From assembly GCA_963989385.1 (NCBI GenBank), contig OZ022511.1:6758001-6822000 (forward strand): DNA of 64,000 nucleotides. Direction: 5' to 3'. A model generated the notes under the pieces. That model did not search any database. It was not told where the DNA came from and worked only from the letters and a program-made list of their open reading frames with translations. The DNA comes from Ctena decussata (taxonomy: Eukaryota > Mollusca > Bivalvia > Lucinida > Lucinidae). Positions 23,660 to 34,643 of this stretch are shown in pieces (the first letter of the stretch is position 1; the number at the start of each line of letters is the position of its first letter). The position numbers and the translations under genes were made by a program.

Positions 23660-24661
23660 ATTTCTCTTACCTATACAAATAAATAACAGGCGGCAGAATA
23701 CTTTGTCTGGCCTAACAGCCTGACAACGCAGTGTCACAAAACAGAACTTAACCAGAAAACTCGACGTAAAGTTTTTCGCCGTCAACGCCGCAGCCGACGA
23801 CGACGACGGACAAATAATACCAATGTATCGCTTCTGCAAGTCGCAGGCAAGACAATACAATGAATTCCACATACTGAGTGGCAAAAAAAGCAAACCAAAA
23901 TAATTACGTCTGCAGAATTTAAAGCAATTTTAAAATTCAAACTGAGAATATCATACTGAGAATTCAAAGCCTAGAGGACAGTTTAAACTAAGAGATTCTG
24001 TAAGACTGCTAATTATCAGCCACTGCATCGTTTACAATCTCATTTTTTTCAGCAGGCATCGTTTTACGCGCTGAGCTGAGCTAATCCGATTTGAAACTTA
24101 AAGATAGTCTCCCTCGTTTATTTCATGATTTCAGAAACAAACATTTTAACAAAATTTCGTTAGACAATATGTAATAGTCTCCTAATTAACCGTACAAGTT
24201 TTGAGAAAATGCATGTTTTTCGATAAATGTGGAATGAAAAAATAATCTTCAAATTAAAATGCAAATTGCCAATTTCCTCACGGCCTGTAAGAATATCGAT
24301 TTTGACCACGTTTGTCATATGATCATGTACAGGTAGTTTTCTTATTCGTGCACGTGATTGTGGCGTATGAATAATTTACTTGTGTCAAATAATGCGATTT
24401 CGAGCGCGGTCCGCGATCGGTTTAGAAAATTATCTTAAGTTTTGCTTATAGTCACTTTTTTCAAATATTAAGATCTAAACTTTATTTCAAATGTATAGTT
24501 AGATCATGTCGGAGGTACTGCATGAAATATTTCATCAGATCATTTTTTGTTATCATTATCAAGGGAGTGAATCTTTAAATGCTTTAGTCTAATCAGTGTA
24601 AAACTAACGATGGAAAAATGCAAAGTGTGTTTCGCTGCTGTGCGATTACGGAAGTACCTGT
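23660..24661. other. No gene seen
   Basis: A short GAC/GTC-rich patch (23,775-23,815) breaks otherwise AT-rich DNA. No domain is seen in any frame. Confidence 0.5.
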
Positions 24662-24880
24662 ATAGGGTCAAGCCTGGTAGCTTCATACAGCGAGTAAATT
24701 CGGGCATACCATTGCAAACAGTGAAATTCCAGATGATACGGCTCATAATGAGCCGTCTCATGAGGATTTTCACTGTTTGTCCGGTTAATTTTGTTTAATT
24801 TTCCAAGCAAATGACATATAAAGGAAGCAATGCCACTATCCGAATTTACCCGCTGTCCGAATTTACCCAACTTTACCCTA
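24662..24880. mobile_element. Foldback MITE, copy 2
   Basis: Matches 22,396-22,617 in its termini (GAATTTACCCAACTTTACCC on the right) and in the core (ACGGCTCATAATGAGCCGT). Confidence 0.85.
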
Positions 24881-25115
24881 CAGCATACAAGATGTTGTAA
24901 AACATTTGGAGAAAACATTTTTACTAGGATTCGACGTCTAATTCGTTTGTGCGCTGTCAGAGCAGAGCCGACCCAGAAAACAGAAGTCAGTATACCATAA
25001 AACAAAGTTCAAGACCTAATGCTGTTGACTGCTTTCAGATTTTTGCATGAACCAAGTTACTTGCTCTAGCCCTAATAGTCCTAAAGAAACATAGACTACC
25101 TCTACTTGGATATAT

Positions 25116-25351
25116 GAGCCGCGACATGACAAAACCAACAATGTGGTTGTGCGCCCACTGCAGACTCAGATCAGCATGGGCATCCGCCCAGTTTGATCAG
25201 GCTCTTTGTTAAGTGCTAGAAGGGTAGCTAAGGGTCTAAGCTACCTCCATGCGGACAGCGAAGACTCTGATCAGACTGGGCGGATGCCAAGGCTGATCTG
25301 AGTCTGCGCTGGGCGCACAACCGCATTGTTGGTTTTGTCGTGTCGCGGCTC
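25116..25351. mobile_element. 240-bp palindromic MITE, copy 8
   Basis: Highly preserved copy; both ends are intact and ATAT flanks each side. Confidence 0.95.
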
Positions 25352-25562
25352 ATATAGAATTGCTTTTCATATACATAATTATTATCGATGCTGTTCAAAA
25401 GCTAAACAGTTTTATTCTTTTGAAAGGCGCAGCAAAGCGGGCAGCATTTCAGCAATTTGACTCTACACATCTGTGTCTAAATTATAAGGCAGCCTTTTAA
25501 TGGCAGATATTTTTGGACCAAAATGGGAGAGTGATACAATGAAAGTGGTTGATGAAGTAGAA

Positions 25563-25816
25563 AGTTAAACGTCAAAGGTAAACAGGTACATGTATGGTCG
25601 TGTAGAGGACGGTCAGTTAACCTAACCACACTATTCCTGGGCAAGCCTAGATCTCCTAAGCGGCTAACCCACTAAGTGCACTTACTTTCACCAGTAATTA
25701 AAAACTGCCCTTCTTGAATCAGCGGAAGGAGATATGAAAGCCAGTGGCCGGGCCGGGTATCCAACCCAGGACCTCTGGCTTATAAGCAGATGCAATACCA
25801 ACTGTCCACGCGGCGA
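25563..25816 (-). mobile_element. tRNA-derived SINE (second family)
   Basis: The body matches 15,718-15,977 (ACCACACTATTCCTGGGC). The minus-strand tRNA head is decayed (GGGTTGGATACCCGG in place of a clean B box). Confidence 0.8.
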
Positions 25817-26004
25817 TGAAGTAGATGTTAGACACGAAAAGAGATTTACAGACTTGAAGAAGATGCTATATTCACAGTTGATATATTTTGAAAAGAATCA
25901 GTTGTAAATCTGTTCCAAACTGAGACGGTAAAAACAGAACTGCAGGATTTACTGTTGTGTGGTATAAGCTTTTTTTTGTTTGATTGAACCGTTGCAGAAA
26001 CTAA

Positions 26005-26265
26005 GAGCGAGGTTTGGGCCCGGTAAAATTAGTTTAAGCCCCCAGTAATCATTTGAAAATAAGTAAAAATAGATGTTGATGCTGTTATTGGGGTAGCTGA
26101 ATGACCACCTGTTTTGGAAAGAGCTGCTCATTCGTTTTACTGTGCGTGTCTTTCGTAAACTTGCGTTAATTTCTGTGTATATGTGCTTCTTTCCCTATCG
26201 GTTTTGAAAGCGGAATGTGGGATTTGATTGTATTAATTCCTGATCATTGCCTATCTTTTTACTTT
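26005..26265 (+). repeat. Dispersed repeat, copy 2 (partial)
   Basis: Shares GATGTTGATGCTGTT, GGAAAGAGCT and TGTATTAATTCCTGATCATT with 14,726-15,150 and 27,960-28,380. Confidence 0.75.
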
Positions 26266-26678
26266 ACAATCGACTATGCAGAAGGGCTTTTATTTTGTTG
26301 GGGACACTGTTGACCTACGCACTAAGGTTCACCAAATGACGTTAAAAAACAGGATACAGACTCTAAATGTTCCTGATATGCGCATATAAAAACAGGATAT
26401 CTGACAACAGCTTGAATAATACCAAACTAAAGGACAATAAAAAGACTATATAATTCCACAATTTTGTACCAAGTCATACTGAAAAACAGAAACTTGCTGA
26501 GGAACTTCCGTATCGTGTTTGCCTTCATGAATAGTGCTGTGTCTTATGCTCCATACTGCACTCAGCTGTTAAAGATTCAAAATGAAAGTGCATTTCCTAC
26601 AGAAATATTAAAGCAGCCCCTTTCTCTACACCTCATAAGGACAGCAAAATAAACTTTGCAGTGGACTGTCAACGTGAA

Positions 26679-27493
26679 ATGGACCACAAAGATGTCATCA
26701 GAGCATCCAGATCAGGTTCATCACTTCAAGCAGTAAAACCAAGGCTGTCTCTAGTTTACGCAAATGAGAAAAGAACAAAAACAAGATTTAAAAAAGCTTC
26801 AGAAGAAACTCAGACTGGAGCAGATGCAGGAAGTGGGCTGCTTGGGTTACAGTTGTCAGAAACAGATCAAATCTATATACTCAGGGTGGCTTCTCTGATA
26901 ATCAGACAAGGAGGGCTCTCCATTTCACCATGTGATAAGGTTTGCAATATGTATTTCAGAAATAAGACAGTTCTACCACCAGCTATATTGGACCACAATA
27001 CAAAGGAAATTGGAAACTACCTCCTGAAAAAAAAAAGTTCGCTATATCACAGCCACCTTTGGATTAAGAAAAGAAGATCTTTCTAATGTACGTGAGCTCA
27101 ATGGACCAGTGAGCTTGTCAACCGAGTGCGTTTGGCAAAAGGAGTTACAATAAAGCGGGTGACAAAAACAAGAAAAACCTCAGCTCAGATGAGTGAAAGA
27201 GGGAACCAAGGGGGCAAATCGCAAGAAGGTTGTATCAAAAGAGAAAAAGAATATAAAAATTCTCAGCTCAGAAATTTTTATATGCCAAGCAATTGTTAAG
27301 CCAGACGGCTTTAAGTCGAAGGTTATGAAATCTGTAGGAGTGCAAAAAGCGTTAGCTATAGTGTTAGAAAAGGTTGTTACTCACGAACCTTCAAACTCTC
27401 TCTCTCAGAAATGAATTCTCGGAAAAACCTGCTAATCTGTTTGTGGCATGAAGGAAGTCTCCGAACGGTTACAGTAAATGGAAATGTGTACAA
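26679..27493 (+). pseudogene. Gene Y, copy 1: decayed upstream part
   Basis: An open frame from the ATG at 26,679 to 27,086 gives 135 residues with Cys-containing GGLSISPCDKVCNMYF and no recognised domain. From 27,193 another frame reads SSEIFICQAIVKPDG and VGVQKALAIVLEKV. These match the second copy near 58,450-58,640 (SSEMNLCQAIVKPD; IGVQKAFATALEKV). The next block (LICLWHEGSLRTVTVNG, 27,431-27,490) matches 59,498-59,560. Relative to the second copy, about 0.9 kb between these blocks is deleted here, including the DIDVVV segment. A TTTGCAG just before 26,661 could be a splice acceptor. No name is offered; with frame changes and the deletion it is not functional. Confidence 0.7.
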
Positions 27494-27959
27494 AAGTAAA
27501 AAGTATGCAAAGACCAGGAACTGAAACAATCAAAATCCAAATCCAGCCCTCAAACCATAGTTGGAAACAACTAAGATTACAAATAATCAAGATACAGAGA
27601 ACATATGGCCAACCGAGTGAGCAGCTTGTTACCAAAAGGTGGCCACTCAGCAAAAGACTTTATAAAGACGTGATCCCCCTAGTAATTTATTACTGATCGT
27701 TCAAAAGCTGTACTTCTGCTGTGGTTCTTCACTGTTGTTCTTGTGAATATTTGTCTGGCCTGCTAGCAATCTGGCCACATGTATATAGCTACCCACTTTG
27801 CTTCCCGTCGTGTCGTGCTTTGTAGTAAAAAATAAGAAAATAAGTAAAACTATATGTTAAATGGTCCTGTATTATTTTATTTGTTCTTATTGTCCACATT
27901 GTTGCATTTAATGGTCAGTTCAAGGAAGTGCAATTTTTGTGGTTTGGTTGAAACATTAC

Positions 27960-28380
27960 GGAGGCTAAGGGCGAGGTTTGGACCCAGTTAAACATGTTTA
28001 AGCACCCCCCCCCCCCACCAAGCTCCCCCCTACACACACAGAGTTATCTTTTGCTGATCGTTCCAAGGCGGTACTTCTGTTGTGGTTCCTTGATGTTACA
28101 TTGCGCTATGTCCTTGGCGGTTTGGTCACTTGTTTTGCTACCGAATCTGCCTTTTGTTTTGTTTTGTAAGTTAAAAATAAAATAGATAAATAGAGATGAT
28201 GATGTGGTTTTGATTAGAGTAGCTGAATGAACACTGTTTGGGAAAGAGCTACTCATTCGGTTTACCGTACGTGTCTTTCGTGAACTTGTGTCAATTTTTC
28301 CGTGCTTCTTTCCCTATTGGTTTTGAGAGCGGGATGTGGGATTTGATTGTATTAATTCCTGATTATTGCCTATCTTTTTA
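27960..28380 (+). repeat. Dispersed repeat, copy 3
   Basis: Near-full copy of the 14,726-15,150 repeat, including a C-run at 28,004-28,017. It ends directly before the gene Y exon piece at 28,390. Confidence 0.8.
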
Positions 28381-28389
28381 CCTTGTACT

Positions 28390-28580
28390 GCCCCAAGTCC
28401 TTGGATTTTCAAAAGTTTGAGTATGATGAAATCAGACGGATATCTGTACCACCTCCAGTCATGGCTACTTCAGGAACATACAGATCTCTTCAGCTTTGGA
28501 GGCCTCCTTCAAGTGCTATTGAGAAATTAGCGATACATAGCAACTGTTTGTTAGAGAACTATCTCACAATAGGGATTTAA
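28390..28580 (+). pseudogene. Gene Y, copy 1: downstream exon piece
   Basis: Reads SLDFQKFEYDEIRRISVPPP then MATSGTYRSLQLWRPPSS and ends at a stop (28,578). The second copy at 59,775-59,960 encodes the same peptide but has a stop after ATSGT. Conservation of the protein reading between the two copies supports a former exon. Confidence 0.65.
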
Positions 28581-28754
28581 TAGACCGTAAAGTAGCTTGT
28601 TCTGATTTTAAAGTAACTAGTTTAGGAGTCTGAATATTCAGGATAATTACGGTGTGAACATGAAAGTGACAAGAAGCATATAACCCAGAACTTTCTCCCT
28701 AGCATAAAATCAGCAAGACAAAGTATACATTGGATGAAAAAATGGATGAATTTA

Positions 28755-28890
28755 AGGTCACTGTCCCTTTCAACAATGTTTTCACCAAGTAATATCAAGA
28801 TGATGGTAGGATGATAATGGAAGGCTGTGTGCAGTGAAACCGCATTCATGGTGTAAAGATTTCGCTGCTGGTGGGATTTCAGTTCGATAT
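28755..28890 (-). mobile_element. Degraded SINE (first family)
   Basis: Retains the body phrases ATCAAGATGATGG and GGAAGGCTGTGTGCAGTG on plus, diverged from 21,490-21,688. Confidence 0.5.
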
Positions 28891-28946
28891 TGCTAACACA
28901 TAAAACCTCCTCGGTATGCACTGGAGTCTTGCGATTACCAGAAAAT

Positions 28947-29044
28947 AGCATATTTTAAAATCCAAAGTAGTAGTAGGTTACTTTTTTCTGAGTTTAGCAT
29001 ATTTCAAAATCCAAAGTAGTAGTAGGTTACTTTCTTCTGAGTTT
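28947..29044. repeat. 49-bp direct duplication
   Basis: Two consecutive units (28,947-28,995 and 28,996-29,044), each AGCATATTT[TC]AAAATCC... to TCTGAGTTT, differing at few positions. Confidence 0.9.
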
Positions 29045-29681
29045 AAGTCTCCTCATTGCAATTGCTGCTTTTCATGCACAGAAAGGACACACATCAAACC
29101 ATGATGAGGCGATGCTGTTTGGTGATGTCTGGGTTCCACTGTATCTATTTAGCTTCATAGCCAAGAAAAAGGGTGAGAGAAACGAAATTTATAACTGAGT
29201 AAATACATCAGCTAGATGCCCAACGCCGATGGTTACTAGCATCTTTACTGTGTAATTTGAATAAATGTCTGACTTATGGCTTCTGATATTCATTTGTGGT
29301 AGTCTAAAGACTGACAGTAAGACGTATGACGAACAAAAGTGGTTGAAACTAGTTCCTTCTCATCAATTTTCATTTTGAAACAGAATAGTAAGTCTCAATT
29401 TTAGAAGAAGCAATGTGACCAAAATTTATGATCATCCCCCGAATTCAGTTAGTCAAGGTTTCTTTTCCTCCCATCAACAGAAATGTCAGGAGGAACCAAA
29501 AGGGTCAATCAATTTGATAATTACTACAGATATTATAAATAATTCCTTGCAAAGTGATTATTTGTTTCACTTATGCTGACCACATGAAATGTTTAGTTTG
29601 GCCACAAAAATAATTTGATATATAACATGCGATATAACATAGTCAGCAGCTGAACCCTAAAGTGCCTGTAAGCATTTTCAT

Positions 29682-29810
29682 ATGAAACTCTCGCCACTCT
29701 TCAACGTGCATACTCAAAAGAATGTGTTTGCATTTAGACTGAGCGAACTGGAATTCGTAACCATCAGAGCGTTATTCAGTCACAATAACTGGGATTTCGA
29801 TTCAGCACTT
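29682..29810 (+). pseudogene. Reading frame interrupted by the LTR element, 5' piece
   Basis: From the ATG at 29,682 the frame reads FVTIRALFSHNNWDFDSAL up to the target duplication ACTT. The same frame continues directly after the element at 44,085 (IDIKKAFDHYMERIHDN). Upstream, a stop lies at about 29,658. No family is recognised. It may be an old exon or a chance frame. Confidence 0.4.
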
Positions 29811-30566
29811 TGTGAGAAAATGCAATATTGTGATCATTGTTTGTCTAGTATGTTTTGTATATGCTTATAATTTTGTATATAAGATTATCTCCCTTGTTGC
29901 ACGAGAGTCAGTGATCTCTTATTAATTCATTAATCCAGCAAAGGAAGTGTTTAAATAATGAGGTTCAGTTGGGAATCCTGTTTTTAGGCATTAAGGTTGT
30001 AAGATATTGAGAAAGAAAGACTGAGACTGGAGTTTTGCATGTCTCCAATATTTCACATGTTTGGGCTCATGACCTACTTATAAGCAATTTTGCTTTAAAC
30101 ATTCTATTTCAGTAAATACTAAATGTCATGCCATGCAACTTGCCAGATAAATGGTGGTCCAGGAGAAAATTAACTTAGTTTTTATAATTTTGATGAGAAG
30201 TAATTCTTTTCATTAATATTAAGCAATTTAGTTTTGTTAAGTGGTGCCAATGTTTCAGAGCAGCCATTTTGAATAAATGATGTAATCCTGCATAAGTAAT
30301 TAGGTCAAACTGTTTTGTTTTTGATGAAATTCTCTACAACTGGATATTTTTCAGCATTTTCATATATTTTGATAAAGCTAGTGAATGAGTTTTTATAATA
30401 TGGGTTATGTTTTAAATTATGAATAATTCGTTTTTTTGAATTTAATGTTTTCAGGGTAATTTGGACCATTGAGAAAATAGTATATGTATTTTCCCTTGAA
30501 ATTTTATTAATTTCCTGTGTTGGAATAGTCCATTATTTGTTTGTTTTGGACTCTACCATTAATATG

Positions 30567-30600
30567 CATAAAAGAGCCTGCTGACCCAGCTGAATTCACT
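30567..30600 (+). promoter_or_regulatory. LTR core promoter candidate (TATA plus initiator)
   Basis: GCATAAAAGAG (TATA-like) at 30,566-30,576 is followed about 30 bp later by TTCACTCT, an initiator-like sequence. The 3' LTR keeps the TATA-like box but lacks 7 bp (CTCTGCA-type) exactly at the initiator. Confidence 0.55.
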
Positions 30601-30807
30601 CTGCAGATTTGAGCTGTGAGATCTACAGCAAGAGCAAAAACTTAGAAATACTGAGGGGTTAATTTTTCACAAAGAAAAATAAGTTTGTTTAAAATAAAGA
30701 ATAATAACTTAGTTTTGGGAAAAGAATTAGGTAAGAAGATTGTTCTGAGTCGTTTGAATAGTTTATTTAGTTTGTATTTAGTTTTGGTTTAAATGCTGAG
30801 TATTTTC

Positions 30808-30813
30808 AATAAA
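30808..30813 (+). terminator. LTR polyadenylation signal
   Basis: AATAAA at 30,808 with another at 30,693; both lie downstream of the predicted start and are present in the 3' LTR. Confidence 0.5.
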
Positions 30814-31906
30814 GAACTTAAGTGAACATAGTTTTCATGTCAGGCAGGGAGATTCCCTAAGAATGGATGAATGATCTAATTCACCTGACAATGGAATATC
30901 TGTGAGCAGAAACTTTTTAAAGTTTGCACAAAGAAAATAGATATTAGCAATCAGAATAACTTTAATTTATTTTGAGATATTATAAAATAAACAGATTTTC
31001 AGTTTTCTTGCTGTCATATATGAAGGGAGTGATACTTCCTAGAATGCAAGATTTGCATTTGGCAGTTAAGGCTACTGAACTGAATAATTTTGGGGTGAAA
31101 CTTTATTTCTGAGACTCAGACAATTAAATATTGTGATTTCAAATTCCTTTTTATTAAATTTACATGATGATGCTTTCAGCTCATGAAGGAAGAGGTTCTC
31201 CCAAAAGTAATGTGTTGTAATGTGAGCATTGTAATGTAAATTTCAACATCATTTAATTCTATCAGTGAAAATTTAGTGCACCTTTTTGTCTTTTGTCACT
31301 GCACTATGAAAGGAGATATCTTCCTTGAAGCATGCGATAGCAGTGCGTAGTGACAGGGGATATAAAGTCAGCAATTGAGTTTTAGGTTATTATCAAAAAC
31401 TAAAAGATACCACGAAATTCAAAGCAAACAAAGAACATCCAGATCCCCTGACTTTCTTTCTAACTTTGTATAACTCTCCAAAACCTGATTTCATTAATCA
31501 TAAGCTATATATATGAAATTTTATATCCCTCCCTCATTTTAAGGTCCATATTGCCCTACAATATAAGGCTGGCATTAGTTAGATTTTTGTATACTTTGTG
31601 TTTTATATTCATTTAGTTAGCTTTTTGGCTTAATTAGACATATGCTTTGTAGATTATATATTCTTTAGAATTAGATAAAAATTATCTGCAAACCACTCTT
31701 CGTCTTCATTTCTTTTACCAAAGTACCAAGGTTTGACTTATACCTTGAGGTGTTACAAAAAAGATTATCCGTTTGCCTGATTGTACGGTTAAACAATCGG
31801 TGGTGTCATCCTGACAGATATTTTTCCGTATTGTAAAATAAGGTATTGTAGTCACCAGGCCTGCAGACCTGTTTAAATCTGAGACTCACCTCCCACACTA
31901 AATTTC

Positions 31907-31924
31907 TGGTGTCAGAAGAGGGAT
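31907..31924 (+). promoter_or_regulatory. Primer binding site, tRNA-Leu type
   Basis: TGGTGTCAGAAGAGGGAT lies 9 bases after the LTR end. It matches the complement of the 3' end of a metazoan leucine tRNA (ending CACTTCTGACACCA) with one mismatch. Confidence 0.85.
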
Positions 31925-31946
31925 ATTGGTTTTTAATATTTTCACA

Positions 31947-32207
31947 ATGAGTGACTTACGGGAAGAAATATTTAACTTAAAACAGACACTTGATCAGTTA
32001 CATATAGAAAGGCAGAATCTTTTGCAACACTTTCATATTCAGGAACATAACTATGCTGCCACATTTAAGCTGTATACGGAAAAGGTAGATTTACTACTTA
32101 AACAGAAAGAAGAAAAAATTGAAGAACTGCTCAAACAAAAGTGCCTGTTGGAAGCAAAAATTTTAGGTGAAAGCGAAGAGGCTGCAGTCCTGCAATATAA
32201 ATTTTAA
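31947..32207 (+). CDS. Leader accessory ORF, 86-aa leucine-zipper protein
   Basis: The ATG at 31,947 (A at -3) lies 22 bases after the primer site and the ORF is intact to TAA at 32,205. Leucines at 4, 11, 18 and 25 form a four-heptad zipper (SDLREEIFNLKQTLDQLH region). A second charged helical part (residues 42-73, KQKEEKIEELLKQK) also looks coiled-coil. No signal peptide or membrane segment. Ty3/gypsy elements do not normally carry an ORF between primer site and gag, so this is unusual. It could make its own protein, act as an upstream ORF limiting gag translation, or be a first coding exon. A TTTTAG/GTGAAA donor-like site lies inside it at 32,166/32,167. Coding status is inferred from the intact frame and heptad pattern. 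Confidence 0.6.
   Translation: MSDLREEIFNLKQTLDQLHIERQNLLQHFHIQEHNYAATFKLYTEKVDLLLKQKEEKIEELLKQKCLLEAKILGESEEAAVLQYKF
32161..32172 (+). other. Candidate splice donor in the leader
   Basis: TTTTAG|GTGAAA fits the donor consensus moderately (break after 32,166). Spliced to the acceptor at 38,821, the leader ORF would run into the frame that stops after about 17 codons. The downstream ORF would therefore still need its own ATG. Confidence 0.35.
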
Positions 32208-32906
32208 ATTTGTCAAAAATTTTCTTTCTAACCTGAAAGCAGTCAAATCTGACTGGTGTCAATTGCTCCCTCCCCACCCACTATCTTCTATCTTTCAATT
32301 TATTCTGCAGAGTCGCTTAGAAGATTGCAGTACTGTATCACTAAGCTGTGGACTGTTGTGATACGCTATTGTTAATCTTCTGAGCTAAGTATCTTACTTG
32401 TGTTTACTTTTTTAGGTTATTCCGTAACTTTGGCTGTATACTACGGATAGAAACAAAAAACGTGTGGGTGAACACAGTCTTTCATAACTGAAATATTACA
32501 GCTGGGGTGCAGTGAGCCTCAATTGTAGATAAAATTTTTGGTATTTATCATTTAAGGGATCAGCTACAACACTGAATTAGGCCTGTCAATGGACTTCGAT
32601 CTGATAAGATCACTTCAGTGTTCTTGGTCTCTTAACTGGTGGAAAATTAAAATAAAATCATTATTACAAGCAAAAAGTATTTGGTACCTGAAGCTGTTGT
32701 TGGAAGCTTAAAATTTGCCAGGTATTAGGCTTGTTTGCAAGCAGTACTTTGTGTGAGTGTCTGAAGAGATACTAGCTTTTGGTAAGGCTCGACAGTAGCC
32801 TTCAACTTGATAAAGTTAGCCATCAGTAAAATATCTCTTGTTGCATATAAAGGGTTGCTGCTTGCTGAATTACAAATTGGTTGAGACTGAAAGCATACCG
32901 TAAAAC
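32208..32906 (+). other. Untranslated leader before gag
   Basis: No conserved frame. TTTATTCTGCAG at 32,300-32,311 is a possible acceptor. Short ATG frames on either strand have no domain. Confidence 0.45.
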
Positions 32907-34528
32907 ATGGATCTACGCTCGAGGACAGTAGGCGGACCATCTCGAGCAGAAGCTAATGGTCAAGTCGACGAAGGGTCGGAATCTGATGACAGCAGGGAGG
33001 CTGCAGAAGATAGGCAGGGTGAACCACCCAATTCCTCAAGACATGAGTCACAAGAGGATGAAACTATTCCATTTGAACTTGTTCCCAATGCACCAAGATC
33101 TCAAAGTTCCCCACGTACATCACGTCAGTCTTCTCCCACTAGAGGCCGAGACAGAATGCCATCACCAGTGTGGAGACCACCTCGAGTTAACTTTGAAACG
33201 CCTAGGGACTTTCAGCATACACTTAGAGATTATTTGGGAGACAATATGCCTTCTCAGATGAGGAGACCTGCTGAAAGATTGGATCAGCGTAATGATGAGG
33301 AACAAGAACTTCTTTCAAGACGGAATATACCCAGTTCGAGGGGGATTATCCTCAAAGGAAAGAGCAACCTCCAAGAATGGGCATTAACAGGCCTAGGCAT
33401 AGAGAAACATTTGAGGGTGAAAGAAACAGGTTTTCAAGTGATTTTGACTATGACAGACTTCGCCCTCAACACCACTCCAGATATCAAGAGCGAGCAGGAT
33501 GGAACAGGCCTAGTCAGCCAAATGAAGCACAGAGACCAGAGATCAGGCTGCTGGATCATCTGTTATCTAATGAACCACGGCCATTTTTCCCATCCTTTTC
33601 AAGAAGAAATGATGAATGGAATTCTTTTTGGCTAAAATTTGAATTGTTGGCACGGCGTTACAACTGGTCAAATGATAAGCAGAGAGAACAGTTATTACTA
33701 TGTCTTAAAGATGAGGCAATGAACTTTGCCACAAGTGTGGGGCCAGAAATAAGAGGAAATCTGGACTTATTTGTACAAGCGTTACGAGACAGATTTACCC
33801 ATAGTACACCTGCTGAGACAGTCAGAGCAAGTCTGAACAATATAAGGAAGAGTTCCAAAGAAACTATCCAAGATTATGCTGCCAGAGTTAGAACTCTAAT
33901 GGCTAAAGGGTATCCAGACATTGGATGCACAGAAACTTTTACACAGATGACTATCCACCATTTCCTTCAGGGACTACCTGACCAAACAATAGCATATGAA
34001 GTTTTGATCAGAAAGCCACGCAGTCTGACGGAGGCTATCAACATGATAGCATGGCATGAATGCTGCAAAGAATCGACACGAAAGAAGACAAACGCACGTC
34101 AAATAACTACCTTTGAAGAGGTGAGAATGGCTTATCCAGTCCTTAACTGTAGTTCCCTTGATTCAGAAATTCGACGTATCAATGGAAAAAAGTTTGTAAC
34201 AGAAGAGCGGCTCATCCAGTTTGGCAGAGACTTAAAAATGAGTATTGAAAAGCTCTTCCGAGACGAAACTGTTACTCCAGAGATAGCAAAAGATGCTTCT
34301 GACGAAAATGGCAAGGATGAGATCATGCCAAAACGACCAGAAAGGAGGAAAGTTATCGGCTACAAATGCCACGCCGAGCGCCATATCGCTTCTCGGTGCC
34401 AAAACAATGACAGAGGCACTGTATCGACTGCCTCAAAGGAAAAGTTTTCCAGTACCAAAACAGAAGCCAAGGAAGCGGAAAACATCAAAGGACTGAGTCT
34501 GTTGGCCAAGGCTCAGTCCCAATTTTAG
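32907..34528 (+). pseudogene. gag: gag, frameshifted
   Basis: Structural polyprotein of the element. The ATG at 32,907 has a strong context (AAAACATGG). The N-terminal 140 residues are acidic then Arg/Ser/Pro-rich. The frame then shifts near a G5 run (33,340-33,344), and the capsid-like part follows in another frame from about 33,345. That part has the retrotransposon gag pattern: WNSFWLKFELLARRYNW, LLLCLKDEAMNFA, LFVQALRDRF and ETIQDYAARVRTL. Near the C-terminus a CCHC knuckle has correct spacing but Gly at the first Cys position (GYKCHAERHIASRC), so the zinc site is damaged. The frame stops at 34,526; an adjacent frame continues with EEVLRKLEEMAKTQQ, suggesting a further shift or an original frameshift site before protease. 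Confidence 0.9.
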
Positions 34529-34643
34529 AAGAGGTTCTCAGGAAGCTGGAAGAAATGGCCAAAACACAACAAAAACAAAGCGACATAAGAGACGACAGTA
34601 CCTTATTTCAACATTTGACCAGAATGATGTTCAAGAACCCACA

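Larger units (their letters stand above)
29811..31897 (+). repeat. 5' LTR
   Basis: Begins TGTGAGAAAATGC and ends CTCCCACA, giving TG...CA ends and short inverted TGTG/CACA tips. The promoter-like and poly(A) signals inside define approximate U3 (29,811-30,597), a short R, and an unusually long U5 (over 1 kb). Close similarity to the 3' LTR starts at GAGAAAATGC (29,814), and a 16-bp segment present in the 3' LTR after this point is absent here. Confidence 0.92.

Noticed and set aside
23480..23893. 137-codon antisense open frame
   Set aside because: It crosses a near-perfect inverted repeat and has no domain; a mirrored frame exists on plus. Symmetry explains it.
29255..29275. 18-bp identity ATTTGAATAAATGTCTGA between the 5' flank (about 29,257) and 41,952 before the 3' LTR
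   Set aside because: Too short and AT-rich, and not supported by flanking similarity; treated as chance.
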